Notes under the pieces: generated by a model
What the model saw: only the letters and a program-made list of their open reading frames with translations
What the model was told of the DNA's origin: nothing
Databases searched by the model: none
Translations under genes and position numbers: made by a program
Assembly: GCA_017940385.1 (NCBI GenBank)
Contig: JAGAYS010000029.1
Span: 40,445-104,444, forward strand
Direction of reading: 5' to 3'
DNA from: Ruminobacter sp.
Lineage (GTDB): Bacteria; Pseudomonadota; Gammaproteobacteria; Enterobacterales; Succinivibrionaceae
DNA: 64,000 bases
Shown here: in pieces, positions 55,584 through 64,000 of the stretch
Layout of the letters: each line of letters starts with the position of its first letter
Numbering within the stretch: the first letter of the stretch is position 1

Positions 55584-56103
55584 TCAAACTCCCTTATAAA
55601 TAAGTTGTCACTTGAGTTAAAGCATCAAAATGTTGAATATGAATATATGAATAAGATCACATTTTAACAAATATATTTATATTTTAAAAGTTAATTTACA
55701 AAACATTATATTTATAAGCCTTACTAAAAAACAACATTTCATAAAAATATGTTTATTACACCTATCACATAACACAATATTTTTTTACATTTACATCCGT
55801 GTTATTTAACATTTGATTTGCCGATAACTGATTATTACGCCGACCAAATATTTATTACCGTCCGGTACGGATGCACACTGACACGTGTATTGACAACAGT
55901 TAACGGCCATTGGTTAAAACTAACGCCGGCCATGCACATTTTAGTTTAGAAAAAAAATCCATAGTGTGCTAAAATTGCATGAAATTATTGGATTATCCCC
56001 CCGGGACAGTCCAATTGTCGTTTTTATAAACCCCAACAAGATTCCGGATAAACCTCTCACATTCAGTGACTTGAGGTTATTTTTGTTTATTTAAGGATTT
56101 TTT
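55584..56103. other. AT-rich divergent regulatory region upstream of ackA
   Basis: 520 bases between the divergent GGDEF/EAL gene and ackA. The stretch 55610-55810 is extremely AT-rich. A TAAAAT at about 55969 could be the ackA -10. No complete FNR site (TTGAT-N4-ATCAA) was found by eye despite a half-site-like TTGATTTG near 55813. Confidence 0.6.
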
Positions 56104-57321
56104 ATGTCAAATGTTGAAAAGACCGTGCTGGTTATCAACTGTGGCAGCTCTTCTGTAAAGTTCGCCATTATCAACCCTAAGGATGGTCACGTATATTTAA
56201 ACGGTATCGCAGAATATTTAAATCTGCCTGAAGCAAGAATTGAATGGAGATTCGAAGGTCAGGACAAGCAGAGTCAGGATCTCGGAAACAAGGCCGACCA
56301 CGACATCGCAATCAGTTTCCTCAACAGCAACATTCTCGCAACCCGTCCGGATCTTCTGGATTCCCTCTGTGCCGTAGGCCACCGTATCGTGCAGGGCGGT
56401 GAACTTTACACCGAACCTACTCTCGTTACCGACGAAGTTGAAGCAGGCATTGAAAAGTGCATTCCTTTCGCACCTTTACACAATCCGGCCCACCTTATCG
56501 GTATCAGAGCAGCAAGAAAGTCATTTGCAAACGTTCCTCACGTAACCGTATTCGACACTGCCTTCCACCAGACCATGCCTCCTGTAGCATACAGATACGC
56601 AATTCCTGAAGAACTCTATACCAAGAACGGTATCAGACGTTACGGTGCTCACGGTACTTCCCACGGCTACGTTGCCGCAGAAGTTGCAAAGCAGCTTAAT
56701 GCCGATCCTGAAAACTTCAACGTTATCACCTGTCACCTCGGTAACGGTGCTTCCGTAACTGCCGTTAAGAACGGCAAGTGCGTAGACACTTCCATGGGGC
56801 TCACCCCGCTCGACGGTCTGGTAATGGGTACCCGCTGCGGTTCAATCGACGCTTCAGTAGTATTCTTCATGTGTGACGTTTTAGGTTACAAGGTTGAGGA
56901 AGTTCGCGAAATCTTCAACAAGAAGTCTGGCTTAATGGCTCTTTCCACTACCACTTCCGACTGGAGAGGCATCACCGAAGGCTATGAAAAGGGTGATGAA
57001 AAGTGTACTCTTGCTTTCGAAATGTTCTGCTATCGTTTAGCTAAGTACATTGCTTCTTACTACGTTCCGCTCGGACATGTTGATGCCATCGTATTTACCG
57101 GCGGTATCGGTGAAAACTCATACCTGATGAGAAAGCGCGTTGTAGAACTCTTACCTGAAGTATTCGGTGCAAAGCTTGATCAGGAAGCCAACAGCAAGGC
57201 TCGTGCTTATCTTGGCGGCAGTGGCCCAATCCACTCTGAAGACTCAAAGGTTAAGATTGTTGTAGTTCCTACCAACGAAGAACTCGTAATTGCACGCAGT
57301 GCTTTCAAGTTCGTTAAGTAA
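56104..57321 (+). CDS. ackA: Acetate kinase
   Basis: Interconverts acetyl phosphate plus ADP with acetate plus ATP, the energy-yielding end of acetate fermentation. It is 405 aa with VLVINCGSSSVKFAIINP at residues 8-25, VGHRIVQGGELYTEPTLV, VFDTAFHQTMPPVAYRYAIP (catalytic His and Asp region) and VFTGGIGENSYLMRKRVVEL. Codon usage looks adapted for high expression (many CTC, CGT, GGT). Phosphotransacetylase does not follow as in E. coli; a GNAT gene on the other strand does. A strong terminator ends the gene. Confidence 0.98.
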   Translation: MSNVEKTVLVINCGSSSVKFAIINPKDGHVYLNGIAEYLNLPEARIEWRFEGQDKQSQDLGNKADHDIAISFLNSNILATRPDLLDSLCAVGHRIVQGGELYTEPTLVTDEVEAGIEKCIPFAPLHNPAHLIGIRAARKSFANVPHVTVFDTAFHQTMPPVAYRYAIPEELYTKNGIRRYGAHGTSHGYVAAEVAKQLNADPENFNVITCHLGNGASVTAVKNGKCVDTSMGLTPLDGLVMGTRCGSIDASVVFFMCDVLGYKVEEVREIFNKKSGLMALSTTTSDWRGITEGYEKGDEKCTLAFEMFCYRLAKYIASYYVPLGHVDAIVFTGGIGENSYLMRKRVVELLPEVFGAKLDQEANSKARAYLGGSGPIHSEDSKVKIVVVPTNEELVIARSAFKFVK

Positions 57322-57369
57322 AAACGATGTCATTACGGATTATTATCCGTAACATGACTCAGACTAAAG

Positions 57370-57407
57370 GGGCCTTTAATGTTTTTCATTAAAGGCCCTT
57401 CCTCTTT
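57370..57407 (+). terminator. Rho-independent terminator of ackA
   Basis: Perfect 12-bp stem GGGCCTTTAATG (57370-57381) / CATTAAAGGCCC (57387-57398), followed by TTCCTCTTTT. Confidence 0.88.
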
Positions 57408-57431
57408 TGAAATCAGTTATTGCCGCAGCAG

Positions 57432-57890
57432 TCAGCTGCGGTTCTTCTCCATATAGACAAACGTAAGATTCGGACTGACAGTCTTTCTGTCAAAGATGAC
57501 ATATCCGTTTTTCTCGTATAAACGGATATTCTCGGGACTAGCAACCGATGTAAAAAGCTCATATCTCATCTCAGGAAAAAGCTTCTCTACCTCAGCAAGA
57601 AGTCTGGTTGCGAATCCGCGACGGCGGTAATCAGGGCTGACTATAAGTTTTCCCACATAAACAGTATCTCCTTTCACCCTGACTCTTACCGAACCTACAA
57701 TTTTACCGTCACAGACGAGCTTCAGCACGACCCCGTGCATATACTCTTCAACAAGCTCTTCAATGGTCTGAGTGAGCGGAGGAATGCTGAAATCCCCCAT
57801 ACTTTCGGCGAAGGTATAAAAAGCTTTGTACTGAAGTTGCAGAATCTCCGCCAAATCATCACGGGATGCCTTTGAAATCACTGCTTCCAT
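57432..57890 (-). CDS. GNAT family N-acetyltransferase
   Basis: 152 aa from the ATG at 57890 (MEAVISKASRDDLAEILQL), which has GGAG 9 bases upstream; a second ATG at 57920 is also possible. GNAT fold landmarks are VYVGKLIVSPDYRRRGFATR followed by LL (acetyl-CoA loop, R/QxxGxG/A form) and RLYEKNGYVIFDRK. The substrate is unknown. It lies 42 bases after lolE and may be the last gene of the lolCDE transcript. Confidence 0.88.
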   Translation of the reverse strand: MEAVISKASRDDLAEILQLQYKAFYTFAESMGDFSIPPLTQTIEELVEEYMHGVVLKLVCDGKIVGSVRVRVKGDTVYVGKLIVSPDYRRRGFATRLLAEVEKLFPEMRYELFTSVASPENIRLYEKNGYVIFDRKTVSPNLTFVYMEKNRS

Positions 57891-57932
57891 AACATATTTC
57901 TCCGTTGTAGTACCGTCCATGACATTCCGGAG

Positions 57933-59207
57933 TTACTTACCGGACAGCTCAGCAGCAGGATTGATGTAGGCGGCCTTAATGCCAGGCAGCACTGCGGACA
58001 GCAGTGCAATCAGAATACATACTGAGGCAATGGCCAGCACCTCCCAGTAATTAACCGATGTAGGAACGTAATCCATAAAGTATGTTTCTGATTTAAGAAT
58101 CCTGATACCGAAGACATTCTGAATGAAATTAATCACTTCCGTAAGGTTTATGGCAATCACAAGGCCGAAAAGCACTCCGAAAACAGTACCGTATATACCG
58201 CTGAAAAGCCCCTGTACCACAAATGTCTGCATTACCCTAAACCTGGAATAGCCCATGGAAAGAAGAATGGCAACTTCGCTGCGCTTCTCATTAACCGACA
58301 TTATGAGACTGGAAACTATGTTGAAGCAGGACACGACTATCACAAGCAGGAGAGCCAGACACATTACCGTACGAATCATCTGAATATCCCTGTACAGCGG
58401 AGCCGCCTGATCCATCCAACTCTGAAGCCCCATTGGTGAGGCTCCGGAATTTACAAGCTGCATGACGGCTGTTCTTGCCTCATTTACCGAATTAAAAAAA
58501 CTTTCAGTTTTTAAAAAGATGCTGGAAGACTGATTCTTACTCATACCGAGAAGACTGCGTACCGTGCTCAGATCAACATACGCGATAACACTGTCCAGCT
58601 GACCGCCGATTCTGAAAATTCCGACCACCCTGCAGTTAACCCCCAAAGGTGCACTCATGGTACCGTTACTGTTATTCTTGGTAACGATAAGCTCCACGGA
58701 ATCTCCTTCCGAAACCTCCAACTTTCTGGCCAAATCAAATCCGAGAACTATTTTTGGTCCTTCAATTCCCTCTTCATCAGGCTTTAGATCCGCAAGGGTC
58801 ACATTCCGGTTAACCATAAACTCATCAACGCTCACCACCTGTCTGTAGTCAGGGGCGTTCACGGCCGTAATTCTTGCAGAACGGTACCTGTTGTCATGAT
58901 TTAACATGGCATTAATAACCATTCCCGGAGAAGCTGCGGTTATTCCCTGTTTGTCCTGAATTTTTTCGGCAATCTTATCCGCATCGTCAAAATAGCCGCT
59001 CAGTGAGCGTACTTCAACGACAGGCATTACTCCAAGAACCCTGTGTGAGACTTCTTTTTCAAAACCGTTCATTGCGGACAGACCGATTATCAGCGCAGCC
59101 ACGCCGATAGTTATTCCGACAATGGAAGCAATGGATATAAAACCCGACATAATGGTTTTTTTCTTGCTTCTTGAGAACTGTAAACCAACTTTTAACGGTA
59201 AAAACAT
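57933..59207 (-). CDS. lolE: Lipoprotein release transporter permease LolE
   Basis: 424-residue inner-membrane permease of the LolCDE ABC transporter, which extracts outer-membrane lipoproteins for hand-over to LolA. One N-terminal membrane helix (SIASIVGITIGVAALIIGLS) is followed by a large periplasmic domain and three C-terminal helices (MCLALLLVIVVSCFNIVSSL and following). The cytoplasmic coupling motif is EVAILLSMGYSRFRVMQTFV. Third gene of lolCDE, 3 bases after lolD. E versus C is assigned by order and by the LolC-specific motif in the other copy. Lipoproteins here, such as BamC, are its cargo. Confidence 0.93.
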   Translation of the reverse strand: MFLPLKVGLQFSRSKKKTIMSGFISIASIVGITIGVAALIIGLSAMNGFEKEVSHRVLGVMPVVEVRSLSGYFDDADKIAEKIQDKQGITAASPGMVINAMLNHDNRYRSARITAVNAPDYRQVVSVDEFMVNRNVTLADLKPDEEGIEGPKIVLGFDLARKLEVSEGDSVELIVTKNNSNGTMSAPLGVNCRVVGIFRIGGQLDSVIAYVDLSTVRSLLGMSKNQSSSIFLKTESFFNSVNEARTAVMQLVNSGASPMGLQSWMDQAAPLYRDIQMIRTVMCLALLLVIVVSCFNIVSSLIMSVNEKRSEVAILLSMGYSRFRVMQTFVVQGLFSGIYGTVFGVLFGLVIAINLTEVINFIQNVFGIRILKSETYFMDYVPTSVNYWEVLAIASVCILIALLSAVLPGIKAAYINPAAELSGK

Positions 59208-59210
59208 ATC

Positions 59211-59927
59211 CTATTTCACCTTAATCAGTCCGTCTGACATTTCGCAGGTTCGCTCAAATCTGGAGGCAAGATCCCTGTCGTGGGTTACAACCAGCATTGA
59301 ACACCTGTTTTCTTCCCTGAGCTCACTTAAAAGTGAGAACACTTCTCCAGCACTCCTGAAATCCAGGTTGCCGGTAGGTTCATCAGCCAAAATCAGCTCA
59401 GGCTTGTTGGCAATGGCCCTGGCGATGGCCACTCTCTGTCTTTCACCGCCTGAAAGCTCTGAAGAACGATGGTTCATTCTGTGAGCAAGCCCGACCCTGT
59501 CAAGAAGATACCTGACCCTGTCATCAATCTGCTTCTTGGTATATTCCCCGGAAATCATAAGAGGAAATGCCACGTTTTCGTAAGCGGTAAAATCACTGAG
59601 CAGATGATGGAACTGATACACAAAGCCCAGGCTGTGGTTTCTGAAATAATCCCTACGTCTGCTGCTAAGCTTAAAAAGGTTGTCCCCCTTGAAATAAACA
59701 CTTCCCCTGGAAGGTTTGTCCAATGTTCCAAGAATGTGCAGCAGGGTGCTTTTTCCCGAACCTGAAGAGCCTATTACAGCAACCATCTCGTTGGTATAGA
59801 TATCAAGATCCACTCCCTTAAGCACATGAGTAACCACACTGCTTTCAACGTAATCTTTACTGATGCCCTCAGCTCTTAATAATATTTCACGATCATTATC
59901 AACACTCATGTGACTTACCTTACTCAT
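59211..59927 (-). CDS. lolD: Lipoprotein release ATPase LolD
   Basis: 238-residue ABC ATPase. Walker A IGSSGSGKSTLLHILG near residue 52; Q-loop region FVYQFHHLLSDFTAYENVAF; signature ELSGGERQRVAIARAIA; Walker B ELILADEPTGNLD; H-loop LVVTHDRDLA. The FVYQFHHLL-FTA block is diagnostic of LolD. The start overlaps the lolC stop by 8 bases (ATGAGTAA), so translation is coupled; a second ATG six codons in is possible. Confidence 0.96.
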   Translation of the reverse strand: MSKVSHMSVDNDREILLRAEGISKDYVESSVVTHVLKGVDLDIYTNEMVAVIGSSGSGKSTLLHILGTLDKPSRGSVYFKGDNLFKLSSRRRDYFRNHSLGFVYQFHHLLSDFTAYENVAFPLMISGEYTKKQIDDRVRYLLDRVGLAHRMNHRSSELSGGERQRVAIARAIANKPELILADEPTGNLDFRSAGEVFSLLSELREENRCSMLVVTHDRDLASRFERTCEMSDGLIKVK

Positions 59928-61155
59928 AACGAAGTGATTCCACCGGAGACTGTCTTGCGGCCCTGATTGAAGGATATATGGTAATGGCGAAGCTTAGTGT
60001 CACGGTAATAATCATTATCATGACAATCTGCATGGTTACCACCTGTACCGGTATTCCGCTGCCTCCTGCTGAAATATAAAGGTTTATTCCAAGAACGTTC
60101 AGAATCTTATCAAGGTATTTAACCGTAATAAGGCCCAGACCAAGTCCAAGGAAGGAACCGACAATACCGCTTACCGCACCTTCCGTAATAAAAATTTTCA
60201 TAACTGAGGACTGACTCAGCCCCATGGTTCGCATAACCGCAATTTCGGCAACCTTACTGCTTACTACCATGGCAAGGGATGAAAGCATGTTGAATATGGC
60301 CACCATGATTATAAGAGCCAGCATCAGCCCCATCATGATTCTTTCCATGGCCACGCTCTGGAAAAACTCACCCAGTTCAATTCTCCAGTCCTTTACGGTG
60401 ACTGACGGATCGATTTTTCTCATTTCCTCAGTAAAACTGCCGATTTCAAACGGATCGTCGAGCCATACCCTGAAACCTGAAACGTATCCTTTCTGCATGT
60501 GAGTAAGCTTACGCACATCCTCAATATTGGCAAGAATCATCTTTGACGGCATACCGCCGACCGAATACGCCCCCGAAACGGTAAAAAGACGCTGTGACGG
60601 AACCCTGCCGAAAGGAGTAAATTTGACATATGAAGCGGAGATGATGCGCATTTCATCTGAAATATTGGTTTTGAGCAGCTCAAGCGTATCCCATCCAGAA
60701 ATCACTTCAAAGCTTCTGGGTACAAGGCTGTTAAATGCATCTGAACCGGCCGAAGCCCTGACAAGATCAATCCCCGGATAGGATTTTGGATCTATACCGA
60801 AGAGGGTAGCCCCGTAAATGCCGTTTTTTCCCTGTACCATGACATCATCGGTAATCTGAGGAGCCACTGCCAGCACACCATTTATCCCGGCAATTTTTTC
60901 CACATCGTAGTCATGACTTATCATGTCTCTGTCAGTTGTTACGACGGCATGAGGAACAGATGACAGAAGTCTGTCCTTGAGTTCCCCCTCCAGCCCGTTC
61001 ATCACGGAAACAACCACAATCAGCGCAGCCACCCCAAGCATGATTCCTATCATGGAAAGTAATGCAATAAACGTGGCAAAGCGGTGATTTGACGATGCAA
61101 ATGCATAGCGGAGTCCGATGGCAACGCTCAGCGGTAACATTTTCAGCAGAGACAT
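59920..61155 (-). CDS. lolC: Lipoprotein release transporter permease LolC
   Basis: 411-residue permease, first gene of lolCDE. The N-terminal helix lies in FATFIALLSMIGIMLGVAAL, the periplasmic domain contains SYVKFTPFGRVPSQRLFTVS, which mirrors the LolC motif SQFTPMGRIPSQRLFNV that contacts LolA, and three C-terminal helices follow. EIAVMRTMGLSQSSVMKIFI is the ATPase coupling region and the end ARQSPVESLRYE is LolC-like. No good binding site precedes the ATG at 61155; I keep it because the N-terminus aligns. Confidence 0.94.
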   Translation of the reverse strand: MSLLKMLPLSVAIGLRYAFASSNHRFATFIALLSMIGIMLGVAALIVVVSVMNGLEGELKDRLLSSVPHAVVTTDRDMISHDYDVEKIAGINGVLAVAPQITDDVMVQGKNGIYGATLFGIDPKSYPGIDLVRASAGSDAFNSLVPRSFEVISGWDTLELLKTNISDEMRIISASYVKFTPFGRVPSQRLFTVSGAYSVGGMPSKMILANIEDVRKLTHMQKGYVSGFRVWLDDPFEIGSFTEEMRKIDPSVTVKDWRIELGEFFQSVAMERIMMGLMLALIIMVAIFNMLSSLAMVVSSKVAEIAVMRTMGLSQSSVMKIFITEGAVSGIVGSFLGLGLGLITVKYLDKILNVLGINLYISAGGSGIPVQVVTMQIVMIMIITVTLSFAITIYPSIRAARQSPVESLRYE

Positions 61156-61355
61156 GATGATAAAACACCCGGTTCCCGGTTAACCGGACATACGGTCTGG
61201 CGTATCCCGTTAACCTCAGTTAAATTAAATATTCCGGTCCGGTAAACCATTTAGGTACGGACGGAATGCAATTATATCCCAAACGGGATTCACTAAAATG
61301 CGAATTTATTTATGTTTCAAAATAAAAATCAGGCATTTAAAAAGTTTTCTACATA

Positions 61356-61396
61356 ATCAAGACAAAAAATCCCGTTCCCGGGATTTTTGTCTTGAT
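61356..61396 (-). terminator. Rho-independent terminator of sucCD
   Basis: A long stem pairs ATCAAGACAAAAA and TCCCG (from 61356) with CGGGA and TTTTTGTCTTGAT (to 61396). The T-rich arm forms the tail. It lies about 55 bases after the sucD stop. Confidence 0.85.
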
Positions 61397-61450
61397 ATCC
61401 GACACAATGTGTTTTTCAGAAAAACGGTACGTGCCGTTTACGGCGTAAAA

Positions 61451-62326
61451 CTACTTCCAGCCGGTAACTTCCCTTAAGCCGTCAGCAATATCGGCAAGAG
61501 ATCTTACAATCTTCACTCCGGCACTTTCCAATGCCCTGAACTTTTCCTCAGCTGTTCCCTTTCCGCCGGCAATAATCGCACCTGCGTGCCCCATTCTCTT
61601 GCCTTTAGGAGCGGTTGCACCTGCAATATAAGCAACAACAGGCTTGGTTACGTGTTCCCTGATGTACTGGGCAGCCTCTTCTTCTGCGGTTCCACCGATT
61701 TCACCAATCATTACAATTGCCTCGGTGGCATCATCCTTTTCAAAGAGCTTCAGAATGTCTATAAAGTTGGACCCCGGAATAGGATCGCCGCCGATGCCCA
61801 CACAGGTAGTCTGACCGAATCCGGCATCAGTTGTCTGCTTAATGGCCTCGTAGGTAAGGGTTCCGCTGCGTGACACGATGCCAACCTTACCCTTCATGTG
61901 AATTGAAGCAGGCATGATACCGAGTTTAGCCTCACCGCTGGTCACAATACCGGGACAGTTTGGACCGATCATGGTAATGTCGGAACCTTCAAGACGTCTC
62001 TTTATCTGAAGCATGTCCAGTGTAGGAATCCCTTCAGTTATGCAGACAATAAGCTTAATTCCGGCATCAATGGCTTCAAACACCGCATCCTTACAGAAAG
62101 GTGCCGGAACGTAAATCATTGTGGCCGTGGCACCTGTTTCCGCTACTGCTTCCTTTACGGTATTGAATACCGGAAGACCAAGATGAACCTGACCGCCCTT
62201 TCCCGGAGTTGTACCTCCGACAAGTTTGGTACCGTACGCGAGACACTGCTCGGAGTGTGATGTTCCCTGAGAACCTGTAAATCCCTGACAGATAGCCTTG
62301 GTTTCACTGTTTAATAAAATAGCCAT
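61451..62326 (-). CDS. sucD: Succinyl-CoA synthetase alpha subunit
   Basis: 291 aa. CoA-binding Rossmann part [20 protein letters not shown] then [17 protein letters not shown]. The phosphohistidine segment [20 protein letters not shown] near residue 245 is intact, as are [19 protein letters not shown] and [10 protein letters not shown]. It lies 9 bases after sucC. sucAB are not upstream, so the pair is expressed as its own unit, compatible with a branched or reverse-type TCA cycle, although the direction of flux cannot be read from sequence. Confidence 0.97.
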   Translation of the reverse strand: MAILLNSETKAICQGFTGSQGTSHSEQCLAYGTKLVGGTTPGKGGQVHLGLPVFNTVKEAVAETGATATMIYVPAPFCKDAVFEAIDAGIKLIVCITEGIPTLDMLQIKRRLEGSDITMIGPNCPGIVTSGEAKLGIMPASIHMKGKVGIVSRSGTLTYEAIKQTTDAGFGQTTCVGIGGDPIPGSNFIDILKLFEKDDATEAIVMIGEIGGTAEEEAAQYIREHVTKPVVAYIAGATAPKGKRMGHAGAIIAGGKGTAEEKFRALESAGVKIVRSLADIADGLREVTGWK

Positions 62327-62335
62327 TCCCTTCTC

Positions 62336-63496
62336 CTAACGTGCACTCTTTACCGCAAGCTCAGCAGCTTCCCTGAGAGAATTTGCAGAAATGATATTAA
62401 GACCGCTGGCATCCAGTTTTGCCAGACCGGCCGGAGCCTGATTACCTTCAAGACGGACAACAACAGGCACGCTGACCCCCACTTCAGCCACGGCACCGAT
62501 AATGCCGTCAGCGATGAGATCGCAGCGTACGATACCGCCGAATATGTTAACCAGAATGCACTTTACATTACTGTCAGACAGAATAATCTTAAATGCCTCA
62601 ACCACGCGTTCCTTGGTTGCCGTACCGCCAACATCAAGGAAGTTTGCGGGATTTCCGCCGTAGGTCTTAATGATGTCCATTGTTCCCATTGCAAGTCCGG
62701 CACCGTTAACCATGCATCCGATGTTTCCGTCAAGGGCAACATAGTTAAGATTTACGGCCTGAGCCCTGGCTTCACGGGGATCCTGCTGTGAAAGATCATC
62801 AAGTTCGGCCAGATCCTTGTGACGGAACAGCGCGTTGGAATCGATATTGATTTTCGCATCAAGGCACAGAAGTCTGTTATCACCGGTTATGACAAGAGGA
62901 TTGATTTCAAGAAGAGACAGATCCTGTTCATGGAACATTCTGCTCATGCCGAGAAACATGGTTACAAACTGCTTAAAGGCATCACCGGTAAGTCCGAGTC
63001 TGAAAGCAAGCTCCCTGCCCTGAAAAGGCATTGCACCGCTTATCGGATCAATAACGGTCTTAAAAATCTTTTCAGGAGTTTCGGCGGCAACCTTCTCTAT
63101 TTCCATGCCGCCTTCCGTTGAAGCCATAAAAACCACACGGGCCTTTGATCTGTCAATGGTAGCACCGAGATAAAGTTCCTTTCTGATATCGGAACACTCT
63201 TCGATAAGCAGCTTTGATACCGGCTGTCCGCGCTCGCCGGTCTGCACGGTAACAATTCTGTTACCCAGCCATTTTTCTGCAAATTCAGCCGTTTCGGTTG
63301 CAGTTCTGCACACCTTTACGCCTCCGACCTTGCCTCTGCCGCCGGTATACGCCTGACATTTAACAACAACCGGATTTCCGTTAAACTCCTCGAAAGCCTT
63401 TTCCGCCTCGGCAGATGTGCTGCAAACAGTATTTTTAGGAACAGGTAATCCGTATTTTTTTAAAAGTTCTTTGGCCTGATATTCATGTAAATTCAT
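62336..63496 (-). CDS. sucC: Succinyl-CoA synthetase beta subunit
   Basis: 386 aa (E. coli 388). [20 protein letters not shown] start, ATP-grasp domain with [39 protein letters not shown], and the C-terminal ligase domain with [20 protein letters not shown] and [21 protein letters not shown] start at the ATG at 63496; the upstream TTG at 63505 adds only three residues. Forms the SucCD heterotetramer that links succinyl-CoA cleavage to nucleotide triphosphate formation. Confidence 0.97.
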   Translation of the reverse strand: MNLHEYQAKELLKKYGLPVPKNTVCSTSAEAEKAFEEFNGNPVVVKCQAYTGGRGKVGGVKVCRTATETAEFAEKWLGNRIVTVQTGERGQPVSKLLIEECSDIRKELYLGATIDRSKARVVFMASTEGGMEIEKVAAETPEKIFKTVIDPISGAMPFQGRELAFRLGLTGDAFKQFVTMFLGMSRMFHEQDLSLLEINPLVITGDNRLLCLDAKINIDSNALFRHKDLAELDDLSQQDPREARAQAVNLNYVALDGNIGCMVNGAGLAMGTMDIIKTYGGNPANFLDVGGTATKERVVEAFKIILSDSNVKCILVNIFGGIVRCDLIADGIIGAVAEVGVSVPVVVRLEGNQAPAGLAKLDASGLNIISANSLREAAELAVKSAR

Positions 63497-64000
63497 TTTG
63501 TACAAAACCTGTATATAAAAAAGTTGACCGTTTCCCGCCCCCGGTCTTCATGCCGGAACAAACGACAGACCGGATACTAAACTCAGATCTCCGAACCATT
63601 TTCACGTAATCTGGTAAAAATCCCGGAGTCAGCTCTCAGAAACAACGAGAACCGGCATTCATCCCATCCGGAAATTTCCACGAAAAAACATCTTCAACGG
63701 GAAACGACTTATTAAGGTTAAACCGTCATCAATTATAGCCATACACACCGTAAATTTAAAGTCAAAGATCAACTATAAGTTAATGAGTAATACTTGATGT
63801 CAGTTACAAATAGTGATTTTTAGACCAAACCTCAACACCGGCATTCTGCAACACAAGTCATTAATGAAGGCGTTATGATGTAAATATTTTGGCTTTTACA
63901 TGTTTTAATTATGTCAAATGCTTTCATTATGGTTATAATAGTAACAGTTTTTTGACGAATGGCTATGTAAGCACTTAAATAACTGTCCGCCACGAAAAAG
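63497..64000. other. Intergenic region at the right edge
   Basis: About 500 bases without a gene. An ATTATA at 63732-63737 is a possible minus-strand -10 for sucCD, with no good -35 at the right distance. A plus-strand TATAAT at 63934-63939 may belong to a gene beyond the window. No terminator is evident. Confidence 0.5.

Noticed and set aside
55810-55835. FNR box upstream of ackA
   Set aside because: Only one TTGAT half is present; the second half-site is not at N4 spacing.

Overview
The window reads as chromosomal DNA of a Gram-negative, anaerobic or facultative gammaproteobacterium. Gammaproteobacterial gene orders are preserved: nudJ-mnmA-hflD-purB, fnr-uspE, lolC-lolD-lolE, pheS-pheT, sucC-sucD and lpxK with kdsB. 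The proteins are close in length and motif to Escherichia coli counterparts (SmpB, Icd, AsnS, GlnS, ArgA, KdsB, LpxK, Fnr, BamC, MaoP), and the tmRNA tag ANDESYALAA is of the gammaproteobacterial type. A fermentative lifestyle is suggested by Fnr and a stand-alone acetate kinase. A Succinivibrionaceae/Aeromonadales-like host is my best guess, but it is an inference. No prophage, insertion sequence, integron or CRISPR array was seen.

Layout. 1-4.6 kb: truncated ygiQ, a CaxA/YrbG-type exchanger, smpB and ssrA. 4.7-7.5 kb: icd and two consecutive NudJ-type Nudix genes. 7.6-15.5 kb: mnmA-hflD-purB, corA, yfcD, two unrecognised envelope proteins, asnS. 15.6-24.4 kb: a DHH phosphoesterase, argA, maoP, glnS with a long leader, two unrecognised small proteins, bamC and tRNA-Thr(CGU). 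24.6-35.8 kb: a three-domain LplT/PlsC/Aas phospholipid-repair fusion, a flavodoxin-fold reductase, lysC under a lysine riboswitch, a Bax1-I/YccA membrane protein, kdsB, lpxK, fnr and uspE. 45-64 kb: a chemoreceptor, ttcA, a DUF5710 protein, pheST, a large degenerate GGDEF/EAL sensor, ackA, a GNAT enzyme, lolCDE and sucCD.

The stand-out locus is a ten-gene minus-strand operon from 44722 down to 35884. In transcription order it encodes: a MetY-type O-acetylhomoserine sulfhydrylase; a JAMM metalloprotease; a natural fusion of a CysO/MoaD-like sulfur carrier, an E1-like adenylyltransferase and a rhodanese; a family 2A encapsulin shell protein; a cysteine desulfurase with a roughly 155-residue low-complexity N-terminal extension (the expected cargo-loading region); a serine O-acetyltransferase; a ThiS-like sulfur carrier whose GGG is capped by a five-residue tail; a second E1-like enzyme; a second JAMM protease; and a TusA-like sulfurtransferase.

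This joins a protein nanocompartment that packages a desulfurase to two complete protein-thiocarboxylate modules (carrier, activator, protease) of the kind used for cysteine in Mycobacterium (CysO/Mec+/MoeZ) and for homocysteine in Wolinella (HcyS/HcyD/HcyF/MetY). My working model is that sulfur mobilised or stored in the shell is relayed through TusA and rhodanese persulfides to carrier thiocarboxylates, which then make homocysteine and/or cysteine from acetylated acceptors. The operon is preceded by two well-formed tandem promoters. Each -35 box lies inside a copy of the same 16-bp motif, which suggests a dedicated sulfur-responsive regulator.
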